A stretch of DNA of 64,000 bases from contig CM063502.1 of the NCBI GenBank assembly GCA_032207245.1, positions 138,008,498 through 138,072,497 on the forward strand, written 5' to 3'. Numbering within the stretch: the stretch's first letter is position 1; the number at the start of each line of letters is the position of its first letter. Positions 17,201 to 36,667 of the stretch are shown here, piece after piece. This DNA is from Pardosa pseudoannulata (taxonomy: Eukaryota; Arthropoda; Arachnida; Araneae; Lycosidae). The translations under genes were made by a program, and so were the position numbers. The notes beneath the pieces were generated by a model, which saw only the letters and a program-made list of their open reading frames with translations, did not search any database and was not told the origin of the DNA.

Positions 17201-18109
17201 CATTGCTTTGAAGGTGTTTAATCTTTTCAGTGCTGAACAATGATAAATCATCGTTCATAACACTTTGAAAAGTGCTACTGATGATATATCATCATGTATG
17301 TGACAGCATTTTACTTTTAGTCTTATGACAGAATCTTGACACAAATTTATAAAATGTTATAAACAGTAATTTTTTTCAACAAGAATTTAAAAAACTGCTT
17401 ATGTATTTAACTTTTTGCTATATTTCATACTGGTTGGTGTTAAGACTGTCTATACATTAAGCAATAAGATGAAAATTCAACACACATCATTTTCTTGAGA
17501 TAGTGAATACAGTATTTATACTTCTTATTATAAGGTCTATAAAAAGCTATGAACAAACAATGTCTTTTCTTATGTGTAAATACTATTTGTAAAAGAGAAT
17601 TGATTTTTCTGATTTTTATATTGTATTATATATATCTTATTCATATAAAATCCACAAACATTAAAAGCCAACTGGCATTAACTTATTTCCCTTAATTTTG
17701 TAATATGCTTTTTTTTAATTTGTAATCACATATTTTAGTTTTTATGAGATTTTTCCTAATCCTTAGAAAACTTTGTTAAATTAGTCCTGCATTCTTTGCC
17801 TAGGAATAATATAACCTAATACCACTAAGAAATTTAAACTCATCAAAAGCAAAATGAAATCAGAACATGATGTGAGAACATTAGTGATATTAATGAATTC
17901 ATTAGACAAAAGAAAAAAGGTGCTTAACAATCATATAACTTTATTAGTCTTCAAAATATAAAGATTAGCTTTGTCATTGCCATATTTTTCTTTTCAAAAA
18001 TTATGTAGAAATATTAACAATATAGAGATCTTTATAAAGTTTACATAATACTGTGAAATTGCATAAATTAACTATTTAAATCCATAATATGAGATATAGT
18101 TAAAGAAAG
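14269..18109. other. AT-rich stretch downstream of the WD40 gene, no gene seen
   Basis: Nearly 4 kb without a recognisable transposon or open frame. It lies 3' of the minus-strand WD40 gene, so some of it may be its 3' UTR. An AATAAA signal on the minus strand lies at 17940-17945. At 17218-17295 a TTAA is followed by AGTGCTGAACAATGATAAAT and the perfect palindrome TGATGATATATCATCA. This looks like one end of a piggyBac-type MITE, but the other end was not found. Confidence 0.5.
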
Positions 18110-26895
<8,786 letters not shown>

Positions 26896-27165
26896 CTAAT
26901 CAGTTTCAATTAAAATATAAAAATAAGAAAAGTTAAAATAGTCAAATTTATATATAAAATTTAATGAAGATCCAGATGAAAACTACCACATGGTTCGTAC
27001 ACTTTTTTAATGGAAAAAATTAAGCACCATTCAAACTTTTTAAGCACCTCTTATCAGAAACATATCAGATAAAATAATGGTTATTACATTAGGTTCAACA
27101 AAAACATAAACAAAAGAGAGTGCGTATAAATGAGAAATCATTGTATTTCACAGACACAGAAGTCA

Positions 27166-27265
27166 NNNNNNNNNNNNNNNNNNNNNNNNNNNNNNNNNNN
27201 NNNNNNNNNNNNNNNNNNNNNNNNNNNNNNNNNNNNNNNNNNNNNNNNNNNNNNNNNNNNNNNNN
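27166..27265. other. assembly gap of 100 N
   Basis: Exactly 100 Ns, the usual placeholder for a gap of unknown size. It falls at the 5' side of BEL copy A. The sequence just to the left shows no BEL homology, so the join is not supported by sequence. Confidence 0.99.
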
Positions 27266-30057
27266 CCTTTACTGCAGACATTAAAAAAATGTATCGTATG
27301 ATTCAAATAGATAAAACTCAAAGGCCACTACAACGCATTTTGTGGAAAGAGAGTGCAAATGCCCCTGTTAAAATTTACGAATTAAACACTGTAACATACG
27401 GTACAGTGAGTGCACCTTTTCTTGCCATGAGAACCCTAAAACAACTTTCTGATGACGAAAGTGAAAACTATCCTTTAGCAGCACCAATTTTACGTGAAAA
27501 CTTTTACATGGATGACGCTCTTGTTGGTGCAGAAACAATGAGCGAAGCTCTGGAAATTAAGAGACAACTTACGTGCGTACTTCAATCTGCAGGGATGGAG
27601 TTGCATAAGGGGTGCAGCAATTGTCCGTCGCTGCAAGCTAGCTCCGAATTGGGGTATAACTTTACTGACAGTGAAGTAAAAACGTTAGGAATTAGATGGA
27701 ATTGTCAAAGAGACAATTTTATATTTAAAACTGATCCCCAAGCAGCTACGCTCACGAAGCGTCAAGTACTGTCGACGATCGCGAAGATATTCGATCCTCT
27801 TGGCTTAGTGGGTCCTGTTGTTGCTAAGGCCAAAGTGTTTATGCAGAGCTTGTGGGTACTTAAGATTGGCTGGAGTGATGCCCTTCCAGAGAGAGAATCC
27901 CGAGAATGGCAACGTTTTTTTAATATCTTTACGTGACCTCAACGTGGAGATTCCTCGAACGATATTCTTGCCAGAGTCATGCTTCATTGAGCTTCATGGA
28001 TTTGCAGATGCGAGCTCAAAGTGTTACGGTGCAGTCATTTACGCGAAATCGAAGAGTTCTTCCTCAGAGACCTTGATCCGGTTGGTCACAAGTAAATCCA
28101 GGTGTGCCCCAGTGAAAACCGTAACAATCCCCAGACTCGAACTCTGTGCCGCCGTACTGTTGGCCAAACTGATGAAAAGGGTTCAACAAATTTTGAATTT
28201 GCCGAACCATACGGTATATCTGTGGTCGGATTCCATGATAGTTCTTTCATGGATTGCTAAAGAACCCTCACAACTCAAAACCTTCGTGGCTAATAGAGTC
28301 GCAACTATTCACGAGCTAACTAAAAGGGATCAGTGGAGACATGTGTCTACTGAACAAAATCCAGCCGACCTCGTGTCCAGAGGTCTGGATCCGGACAAGA
28401 TTGCCCAAGCCAACATCTGGTTCGAAGGACCCGAGTTTCTGAAGGGAGATGACTATCCCACGCGAAATATTATTTCTCCTTTTGGTAACCAAAATGACTT
28501 TGCCAGTGAACTAAAATCAAGTGAAAATGTTATCGAGTGTTTTACTATGACATTTAATTCGTTTATTTTTGATTTGCTTAATTCTTGTGGTAATTACTTA
28601 AAGGTATTACGTGTACTAAGCTTTGTTTTCAGGTTCATTTCCAATTCAAGAAATCCCACAGAGAGGATTCGTGGCTCCTTGAAGTCAAAGGAACTTCAGG
28701 TTGCAGAGGAGGTGCTTATTCGTGAATGCCAAAGGCAAGATTTCAGGAAAGAAATTATGGATCTAACGGTAAAGGGTGAAGTTGACAGGGGAAGTAAAAT
28801 TAGATCTCTCAATCCCTTTATTGATGAAAAGGGGCTTCTGAGAGTTGGGGGCCGGTTAACAAATTCCAATTTAAAATTTAATCAAAAATTTCCTTTAATT
28901 TTGTCTCCAAAATGTAAAATTACTCCCTTAATTATCAACCACTATCATAAAATCAATTTTCATTGTGGGCCTCAATTATTATTGTATTCTATTAGAAATA
29001 AGTTCTGGATATTAAATGGTAGAAACACTTGTAAAAGAATTGTTAAAGATTGTATAACTTGTTTTAAGGCCAAACCAGTAACAGCCCAACAGTTAATGAG
29101 TGAACTTCCGAAGGAAAGAGTCAATGCTGACTTTACCTTCAACTCGACAGGTGTTGATTTTTGTGGACCTTTCTTAATTAAATATAAGAATCAGAGGAAG
29201 GGAATCTTCCAAAAGGTTTATGTGTGTGTGTGTTTATTTGTATGGTTACAAAGGCTGTCCATTTGGAAATTGTAACAGATTTAACTTCGGAGGCATTTAT
29301 TGCCGCATTAAAACGCTTCTTTGCTAGAAGAGGAAAAAGCTCTAAATTATTTAGTGACAATGCAACTAATTTTACAGGTGCTAACAATGAGTTGAAAAAA
29401 CTATTCAAATTAATAAATGCTCCAAATGAAATTTTAAAAGATTATTGTAGTTCGGAAGGCATTGAGTGGAAATTCCTTCCACCCAGAGCACCAAATTTCG
29501 GTGGGCTTTGGGAAGCGGGAGTTAAGTCTTTCAAGTATCATCTAAAAAGAGTTGTCGGTAATGCTCGATTAACATTTGAACAATTTTTGACTATAACCAC
29601 TCAAATCGAGGGCATATTAAATTCGCGACCCTTAACACCTTTAACTGCCGACGTAGAAGACTTGGAAGTTTTAACTCCTGGTCATTTTTTAATTGGTCGT
29701 CCTCTGAACGCCATAATTGAGCCTAATTTTATTGATATTAGTGATAATAGATTAAAATTGTGGCAATTAACTTCAAAGTATGTTCAACGTATCTGGAAAA
29801 AATGGAGCAATACATATTTAAGTCACTTGCAAAATCGTTCCAAATGGACAGACAAGATAAAAAACATGGCGATTGGTGAAATGGTCCTGATTAAGGAGGA
29901 CAATGTAACCACCTCAAAGTGGATACTCGGGCGAGTTGTAGAAGTATTCCACGGTAAAGACGATAGAGTCAGAGTTTGCAATGTAAAAACAAATTCTGGT
30001 GTATATAAAAGACCTATTTCAAAATTGTGTATTTTACCTTTAAAAAGGGATCTCTAA
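27266..30057 (+). pseudogene. pol: BEL/Pao retrotransposon pol, copy A
   Basis: The frame enters from the gap inside reverse transcriptase (FTADIKKMYRMIQID). It carries the RT active-site motif FYMDD, an RNase H region (ELHGFADASSKCYGAVIY, LWSDSMIVLSW) and NPADLVSRGL. The integrase zinc finger follows (HYHKINFHC, CITCFKAK), then the integrase core: VDFCGPF (D), FSDNATNFTGA (D), GGLWEAGVKSFKYH (E). Two frameshifts break it. One is a 7-T run near 27915-27921 that it shares with copy B. The other is an extra TG in a short TG repeat near 29221-29232, found only here. A Trp conserved in copy B (LHKWCSN) is Gly here. It cannot make a full polyprotein. Confidence 0.9.
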
Positions 30058-30376
30058 ATGTAATTTACGAAATTGAATTATGCCATTATGTATCAGTGCT
30101 AAAAATTAGTATACATATAAATTGAAAATAATAATTTTTTTGATATACATATAATACTAATAATTGATTTGTGTTAGAAACTGCATTTTTTTAATGAGTA
30201 TTTTGCAAAAAAGAGTATTTTTTTTTCAAATGTTTAAGTTGTACTATTGTGAAGCATTTTGTTTGTTTGTTAATTGTATAAGTCAAGTGAATTATTTTTG
30301 TAATAGATATTCATTTTTTAGTGTTTTTTTTATATTATGTATGAAACCCTTTGTGCGGGTTTCATGGCGGGGAGAA
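30058..30376 (+). other. BEL copy A region between pol and 3' LTR
   Basis: Non-coding spacer ending in a purine-rich GGCGGGGAGAA, a likely polypurine tract priming plus-strand synthesis next to the LTR. Confidence 0.6.
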
Positions 30377-30645
30377 TGTTGAGTTTTGTTTTGTAAAAAC
30401 CGCCAATATTACGCTTGGCGCCAATTCTGGCAGCTTGCTGTAAAACCGCCACATTAAGAGTTGTTGTTTTTATGTTTGTAAGAACAGAGGGTGAAAACGA
30501 GGGAGATGTGTTCGACCCTTCGCTTCGAGAAGGCGTCTGAGTATTCGTCGGAGAATAAAAGTTTTAATTTAAGAGCTACAGTTACTACTTATTTGTGTGA
30601 TAATCATTACCTAATTAAGAACCAGCGACCAAGCCTCTACCAACA
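30377..30645 (+). repeat. 3' LTR of BEL copy A
   Basis: Starts TGTTGAG right after the polypurine tract and ends CAACA. It contains AATAAA near 30554. It is about 269 bp and nearly identical to 36400-36667. No 5' LTR is in the window. Confidence 0.7.
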
Positions 30646-32338
30646 TGTAAACAACATAAGCGGTCGGTGTTTCCGTGAACAATGACGTCACAAACAAGGC
30701 GGAGGAAAAGTATTGTTTTTGAGAGACGTTAAAGAGTCCGCTATAAAACTTATTAGAAATCACTAATTAGGCCCCCAAATGAAAGAAAAATAGATACTGT
30801 CCTGCTTACTTTTTTGTCTTCTATTGCTTAAAATTAAAATTAGAAAACGTGAAAATTCCTCATTGAATATATTTCTATTACATAAGTAATATAATCATAT
30901 TCAATTCTTATACTTCAATTTCCTTTAAGCTTAATTTTGCCAGTATTAATGAATGTTCAGGAATTTATATTCCATATCCATTGTCCCATATACTGATGTC
31001 CTTCTGTTTCTACTAATTTTATAGAAAAGAAAAATATTTTGTAAGTTTAAAAATTAACTTCTAAATACGCCATTTGTAATAGGGTAAAATATGCAGTACA
31101 ACAACAGTTGCCTGCAATGAATGATCGTTTCCATATCACGAATTTAACATAAAAATTTCTTTGATTTGGCTTACATGAACTGAAGAAAACAACTCTTTCA
31201 TTTTACGCCAATGAGCAATTCTGAGGTAGTCTAATTTTTTAGTATTGGCCACGTATGTGTGCATTTTTTTTATTTCTCCGTATCAAGAAGTATTCTTCAA
31301 AAATTATTGACTGATCATTTGTATCAAAATAATAACAAATTAAATAGATACTTTCTTGTTATACTTAAATAAGTAATAAGATATATATTTATGTACCCGT
31401 GACTTTATCTGCCTAGAATGTGTCTTAAACGTTTCAAATTGTATCTAAAAGTTTTGGGCACAGTAAAATATGAAATTAACACTAAAAATAACTTTGCTGA
31501 CTGCTTTCGTAAATTAATTATCAACTGTAATGTATCTTGTCATAATACGTGATAGGATGGACATCAGAGGTTTTCATTTCGCGGTAAATATGAAACTGTC
31601 CAAAATTTGGGGAATAAATGGCAGACGGTGTGGTTATGTATAAAAAACAAACACACAAACTAACAAACTTCTTAATTTATGAAAATATATAAATTAAACG
31701 CTAGATGTTTATTGACCAGTGAAATATACTCACTGGAATTTGGGCATAAAGAAAAGAAATTGTTGTTAGTACCGGTGATAAAATTATCATCGTAACAAAA
31801 AATAATCGATGATTAAATTTAAAATTGGCATATAAAATCTGTTATTTAAGTCAAATATAAAAGAAAATTAATTTCATAATGTATAAATTCAGAGATAAAA
31901 CGGATTAAAATCATGAAGATGGTATTTAAATAATATAAAATAAGAAATGAATAAATGAGATGGTTAAAGTTAGAGACGTCAAAATTGTACGTAAAGTAAA
32001 GTTGTAAGACGTAAAGTTGAGACGTCATAATGCTAGAAAAAATGTTATTTTCATCTACTTATTATGGGATAAATTGATAAATTTATTCGCCTGCTCTTAA
32101 CCGGGATAAATAGTGCTTGAAAACATGACATAAAACGATCGAAAAGGGTATAAGGGATGTATTTCGAACATTTTAGAGTTGACAGTATTTCTCGCAGTGA
32201 TATAAAGCATATTTATACCAATTTATATTAGAATCGGGCCAGTAGTTTAAGAGGAGATGTGGAATATACATACATACAACGACTTTTATTTATAAGACTA
32301 GCAAATGTGCCCGTGCTTCGCTACGGGGACTTTATATA
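30646..32338 (+). other. flank of BEL copy A, duplicated at 36668
   Basis: Non-coding DNA downstream of the LTR. It matches 36668-38362 with only a few small indels and substitutions. It ends in ATGTGCCCGTGCTTCGCTAC, a motif I associate with a widespread arthropod repeat end. It shows that the duplication covers genomic flank and not only the retroelement. Confidence 0.75.
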
Positions 32339-33072
32339 CAGGGTGTCTATAAAAGAACTCCGGGGTTTTGAGGCAAAATATTTTAATGAAATAAAAGACA
32401 TACATACATGTTTTATACATGACTGGCAAGCTTACATTTTCAAGTTTTTTTTAACACTTAGTAAAGTTCTATATGAGCCCCGTTAGTGGCACGGCAGAAG
32501 TCTAAACGGTATTCTACCTCTTCCCATGTCCTGGCGAGCATGTCTGGTGCGACGGTTGCCACACAATTGACTATTCGTTCCCTGAGATGTTGAACATCAC
32601 GAATTTTCTCTGCATACACAAGATTCTGGATATGCCCCCAGAAGAAAAAATCCAACGGAGTTCTGTCCACTTTCTCTTGAGACACACTCGGCCTACCCGG
32701 CGACTTTTGCTTCAAAACATTCCCTGTTTCCTTAAATGCACTGAACCATTGACGAATGGTTTTGTCAGAAGGCGGGTTAACACCATAGTTACGTCGAAAG
32801 TTTCTTTGTACGGTAACTACAGACTTCGTTTCTATGAGCCAAATAACACATTGAGCCTTTTGTTGCGGAATCGACATCATTTCAAATTTCGCGACGTCAT
32901 TTCAAGGTCAACGCCCTGCAGCGCAGCCAATAGTTCATACAAACATTCCCAAATGACATGAGTAAAACTTTTTGAGCTACTCTTTTCAGAGAAATCGACT
33001 AAATTTTGCTATCTTTCATAGTTAGTGAGATATGAATTTTTAAAACCCCGGAGTTCTTTTATAGACACCCTG
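32339..33072 (-). mobile_element. mariner-like element, 734 bp, perfect 31-bp terminal inverted repeats
   Basis: The ends read CAGGGTGTCTATAAAAGAAC inward on both sides and match for about 31 bp without mismatch. TA duplications flank the element at 32337-32338 and 33073-33074. The second unit of the tandem duplication has the empty site (TATATATTAC at about 38358-38367). Perfect repeats and the empty site point to recent insertion. It is shorter than a full mariner (about 1.3 kb) because the transposase core is deleted. Confidence 0.95.
32458..32880 (-). CDS. mariner-derived 140-codon open frame: HTH region fused to C-terminal tail
   Basis: An uninterrupted frame from ATG at 32880 to TAA at 32458. 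The first ~75 residues are the mariner N-terminal region (QCVIWLIETKSVVTVQRNFR, PPSDKTIRQWFSAFKETG, PGRPSVS), a helix-turn-helix that binds terminal repeats. After VSQEKVDR the frame passes straight into the C-terminal end (TPLDFFFWGH, then MLARTWEEVEYRLDFCRATN and GAHIE). The catalytic core with the first two acidic residues is absent, so it cannot catalyse transposition. It may simply be a deletion copy whose frame happens to survive. By inference, if expressed, it could occupy transposon ends or dimerise with full-length transposase. Confidence 0.8.
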   Translation of the reverse strand: MMSIPQQKAQCVIWLIETKSVVTVQRNFRRNYGVNPPSDKTIRQWFSAFKETGNVLKQKSPGRPSVSQEKVDRTPLDFFFWGHIQNLVYAEKIRDVQHLRERIVNCVATVAPDMLARTWEEVEYRLDFCRATNGAHIELY

Positions 33073-33392
33073 TATTACTTTTCAACAAATCCATTTTTTT
33101 TCGATTATTAATCTGTAAATTCTACACTGCGCATTTCAAATCATTGGCGAGTAATTAAACATAGTCGTTTCTATTATATGTAAATGTAGTAATATTTAAT
33201 TCTCATGATACCTTAATTTGCATTATACCTATGTTAAGCTTCATTAAGATATAATAGCATTTTCCGCTCGAAAGTAGGAAAATTTTAATTCATTTACGAA
33301 AAACTTGTCCTGCCCAGTAAAATTCTATATAAGTAGTTTGTTGCAGTTTTATTAATCTACCTATAATGTATTTAGTGGGATTTCTTTTTTTC
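33073..33392. other. tail of duplication unit A
   Basis: Matches 38363-38684 at clearly lower identity (about 15 differences in 310 bp by eye) than the rest of the duplication. It abuts the start of unit B directly at 33393. Confidence 0.7.
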
Positions 33393-36079
33393 AAAATTTA
33401 CGAATTAAACACTGTAACATACGGTACAGTGAGTGCACCTTTTCTTGCCATGAGAACCCTAAAACAACTTTCTGATGACGAAAGTGAAAACTATCCTTTA
33501 GCAGCACCAATTTTACGTGAAAACTTTTACATGGATGACGCTCTTGTTGGTGCAGAAACAATGAGCGAAGCTCTGGAAATTAAGAGACAACTTACGTGCG
33601 TACTTCAATCTGCAGGCATGGAGTTGCATAAGTGGTGCAGCAATTGTCCGTCGCTGCAAGCTAGCTCCGAATTGGGGTATAACTTTACTGACAGTGAAGT
33701 AAAAACGTTAGGGGTTCGATGGAATTGTCAAAGAGACAATTTTATATTTAAAACTGATCCCCAAGCAGCTACGCTCACGAAGCGTCAAGTACTGTCGACG
33801 ATCGCGAAGATATTCGATCCTCTTGGCTTAGTGGGTCCTGTTGTTGCTAAGGCCAAAGTGTTTATGCAGAGCTTGTGGGTACTTAAGATTGGCTGGAGTG
33901 ATGCCCTTCCAGAGAGAGAATCCCGAGAATGGCAACGTTTTTTTAATATCTTTACGTGACCTCAACGTGGAGATTCCTCGAACGATATTCTTGCCAGAGT
34001 CATGCTTCATTGAGCTTCATGGATTTGCAGATGCGAGCTCAAAGTGTTACGGTGCAGTCATTTACGCGAAATCGAAGAGTTCTTCCTCAGAGACCTTGAT
34101 CCGGTTGGTCACAAGTAAATCCAGGTGTGCCCCAGTGAAAACCGTAACAATCCCCAGACTCGAACTCTGTGCCGCCGTACTGTTGGCCAAACTGATGAAA
34201 AGGGTTCAACAAATTTTGAATTTGCCGAACCATACGGTATATCTGTGGTCGGATTCCATGATAGTTCTTTCATGGATTGCTAAAGAACCCTCACAACTCA
34301 AAACCTTCGTGGCTAATAGAGTCGCAACTATTCACGAGCTAACTAAAAGGGATCAGTGGAGACATGTGTCTACTGAACAAAATCCAGCCGACCTCGTGTC
34401 CAGAGGTCTGGATCCGGACAAAGATTGCCCAAGCCAACATCTGGTTCGAAGGACCCGAGTTTCTGAAGGGAGATGACTATCCCACGCGAAATATTATTTC
34501 TCCTTTTGGTAACCAAAATGACTTTGCCAGTGAACTAAAATCAAGTGAAAATGTTATCGAGTGTTTTACTATGACATTTAATTCGTTTATTTTTGATTTG
34601 CTTAATTCTTGTGGTAATTACTTAAAGGTATTACGTGTACTAAGCTTTGTTTTCAGGTTCATTTCCAATTCAAGAAATCCCACAGAGAGGATTCGTGGCT
34701 CCTTGAAGTCAAAGGAACTTCAGGTTGCAGAGGAGGTGCTTATTCGTGAATGCCAAAGGCAAGATTTCAGGAAAGAAATTATGGATCTAACGGTAAAGGG
34801 TGAAGTTGACAGGGGAAGTAAAATTAGATCTCTCAATCCCTTTATTGATGAAAAGGGGCTTCTGAGAGTTGGGGGCCGGTTAACAAATTCCAATTTAAAA
34901 TTTAATCAAAAATTTCCTTTAATTTTGTCTCCAAAATGTAAAATTACTCCCTTAATTATCAACCACTATCATAAAATCAATTTTCATTGTGGGCCTCAAT
35001 TATTATTGTATTCTATTAGAAATAAGTTCTGGATATTAAATGGTAGAAACACTTGTAAAAGAATTGTTAAAGATTGTATAACTTGTTTTAAGGCCAAACC
35101 AGTAACAGCCCAACAGTTAATGGGTGAACTTCCGAAGGAAAGAGTCAATGCTGACTTTACCTTCAACTCGACAGGTGTTGATTTTTGTGGACCTTTCTTA
35201 ATTAAATATAAGAATCAGAGGAAGGGAATCTTCCAAAAGGTTTATGTGTGTGTGTTTATTTGTATGGTTACAAAGGCTGTCCATTTGGAAATTGTAACAG
35301 ATTTAACTTCGGAGGCATTTATTGCCGCATTAAAACGCTTCTTTGCTAGAAGAGGAAAAAACTCTAAATTATTTAGTGACAATGCAACTAATTTTACAGG
35401 TGCTAACCATGAGTTGAAAAAACTATTCAAATTAATAAATGCTCCAAATGAAATTTTAAAAGATTATTGTAGTTCGGAAGGCATTGAGTGGAAATTCCTT
35501 CCACCCAGAGCACCAAATTTCGGTGGGCTTTGGGAAGCGGGAGTTAAGTCTTTCAAGTATCATCTAAAAAGAGTTGTCGGTAATGCTCGATTAACATTTG
35601 AACAATTTTTGACTATAACCACTCAAATCGAGGGCATATTAAATTCGCGACCCTTAACACCTTTAACTGCCGACGTAGAAGACTTGGAAGTTTTAACTCC
35701 TGGTCATTTTTTAATTGGTCGTCCTCTGAACGCCATAATTGAGCCTAATTTGATTGATATTAGTGATAATAGATTAAAATTGTGGCAATTAACTTCAAAG
35801 TATGTTCAACGTATCTGGAAAAAATGGAGCAATACATATTTAAGTCACTTGCAAAATCGTTCCAAATGGACAGACAAGATAAAAAACATGGCGATTGGTG
35901 AAATGGTCCTGATTAAGGAGGACAATGTAACCACCTCAAAGTGGATACTCGGGCGAGTTGTAGAAGTATTCCACGGTAAAGACGATAGAGTCAGAGTTTG
36001 CAATGTAAAAACAAATTCTGGTGTATATAAAAGACCTATTTCAAAATTGTGTATTTTACCTTTAAAAAGGGATCTCTAA
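33393..36079 (+). pseudogene. pol: BEL/Pao retrotransposon pol, copy B (5'-truncated)
   Basis: Begins abruptly inside RT at IYELNTVTYGTVSAPF, where the duplication junction lies. It then runs through FYMDD, LHKWCSN, RNase H and integrase as in copy A. It shares copy A's 7-T frameshift near 33938-33944 and has its own extra A near 34420 (ACAAAGATTG against ACAAGATTG). The TG repeat that breaks copy A is in frame here, so RNase H end to integrase end is open from 34364 to 36079. The N-terminal RT part, protease and gag are missing. Confidence 0.9.
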
Positions 36080-36399
36080 ATGTAATTTACGAAATTGAAT
36101 TATGCCATTATGTATCAGTGCTAAAAATTAGTATACATATAAATTGAAAATAATAATTTTTTTGATATACATATAATACTAATAATTGATTTGTGTTAGA
36201 AACTGCATTTTTTTAATGAGTATTTTGCAAAAAAGAGTATTTTTTTTTCAAATGTTTAAGTTGTACTATTGTGAAGCATTTTGTTTGTTTGTTAATTGTA
36301 TAAGTCAAGTGAATTATTTTTGTAATAGATATTCATTTTTTAGTGTTTTTTTTTATATTATGTATGAAACCCTTTGTGCGGGTTTCATGGCGGGGAGAA
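36080..36399 (+). other. BEL copy B region between pol and 3' LTR
   Basis: Same spacer as in copy A with a one-base length difference in a T run. It ends in the purine tract GGCGGGGAGAA. Confidence 0.6.
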
Positions 36400-36667
36400 T
36401 GTTGAGTTTTATTTTGTAAAAACCGCCAATATTACGCTTGGCGCCAATTCTGGCAGCTTGCTGTAAAACCGCCACATTAAGAGTTGTTGTTTTTATGTTT
36501 GTAAGAGAGAGGGTGAAAACGGGGGAGATGTGTTCGACCCTTCGCTTCGAGAAGGCGTCTGAGTATTCGTCGGAGAATAAAAGTTTTAATTTAAGAGCTA
36601 CAGTTACTACTTATTTGTGTGATAATCATTACCTAATTAAGAACCAGCGACCAAGCCTCTACCAACA
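36400..36667 (+). repeat. 3' LTR of BEL copy B
   Basis: TGTTGAG...CAACA, about 268 bp. It differs from the copy A LTR at a few positions, for example GAGAGAGGG against GAACAGAGGG. Confidence 0.7.

Noticed and set aside
27805..29408. Minus-strand open frames inside the BEL copies (also 33828-34010 and 35242-35430)
   Set aside because: They are shadows of the plus-strand RT, RNase H and integrase frames.
32587..32961. 124-codon plus-strand frame over the mariner element
   Set aside because: Antisense shadow of the mariner-derived frame, with no recognisable motif.
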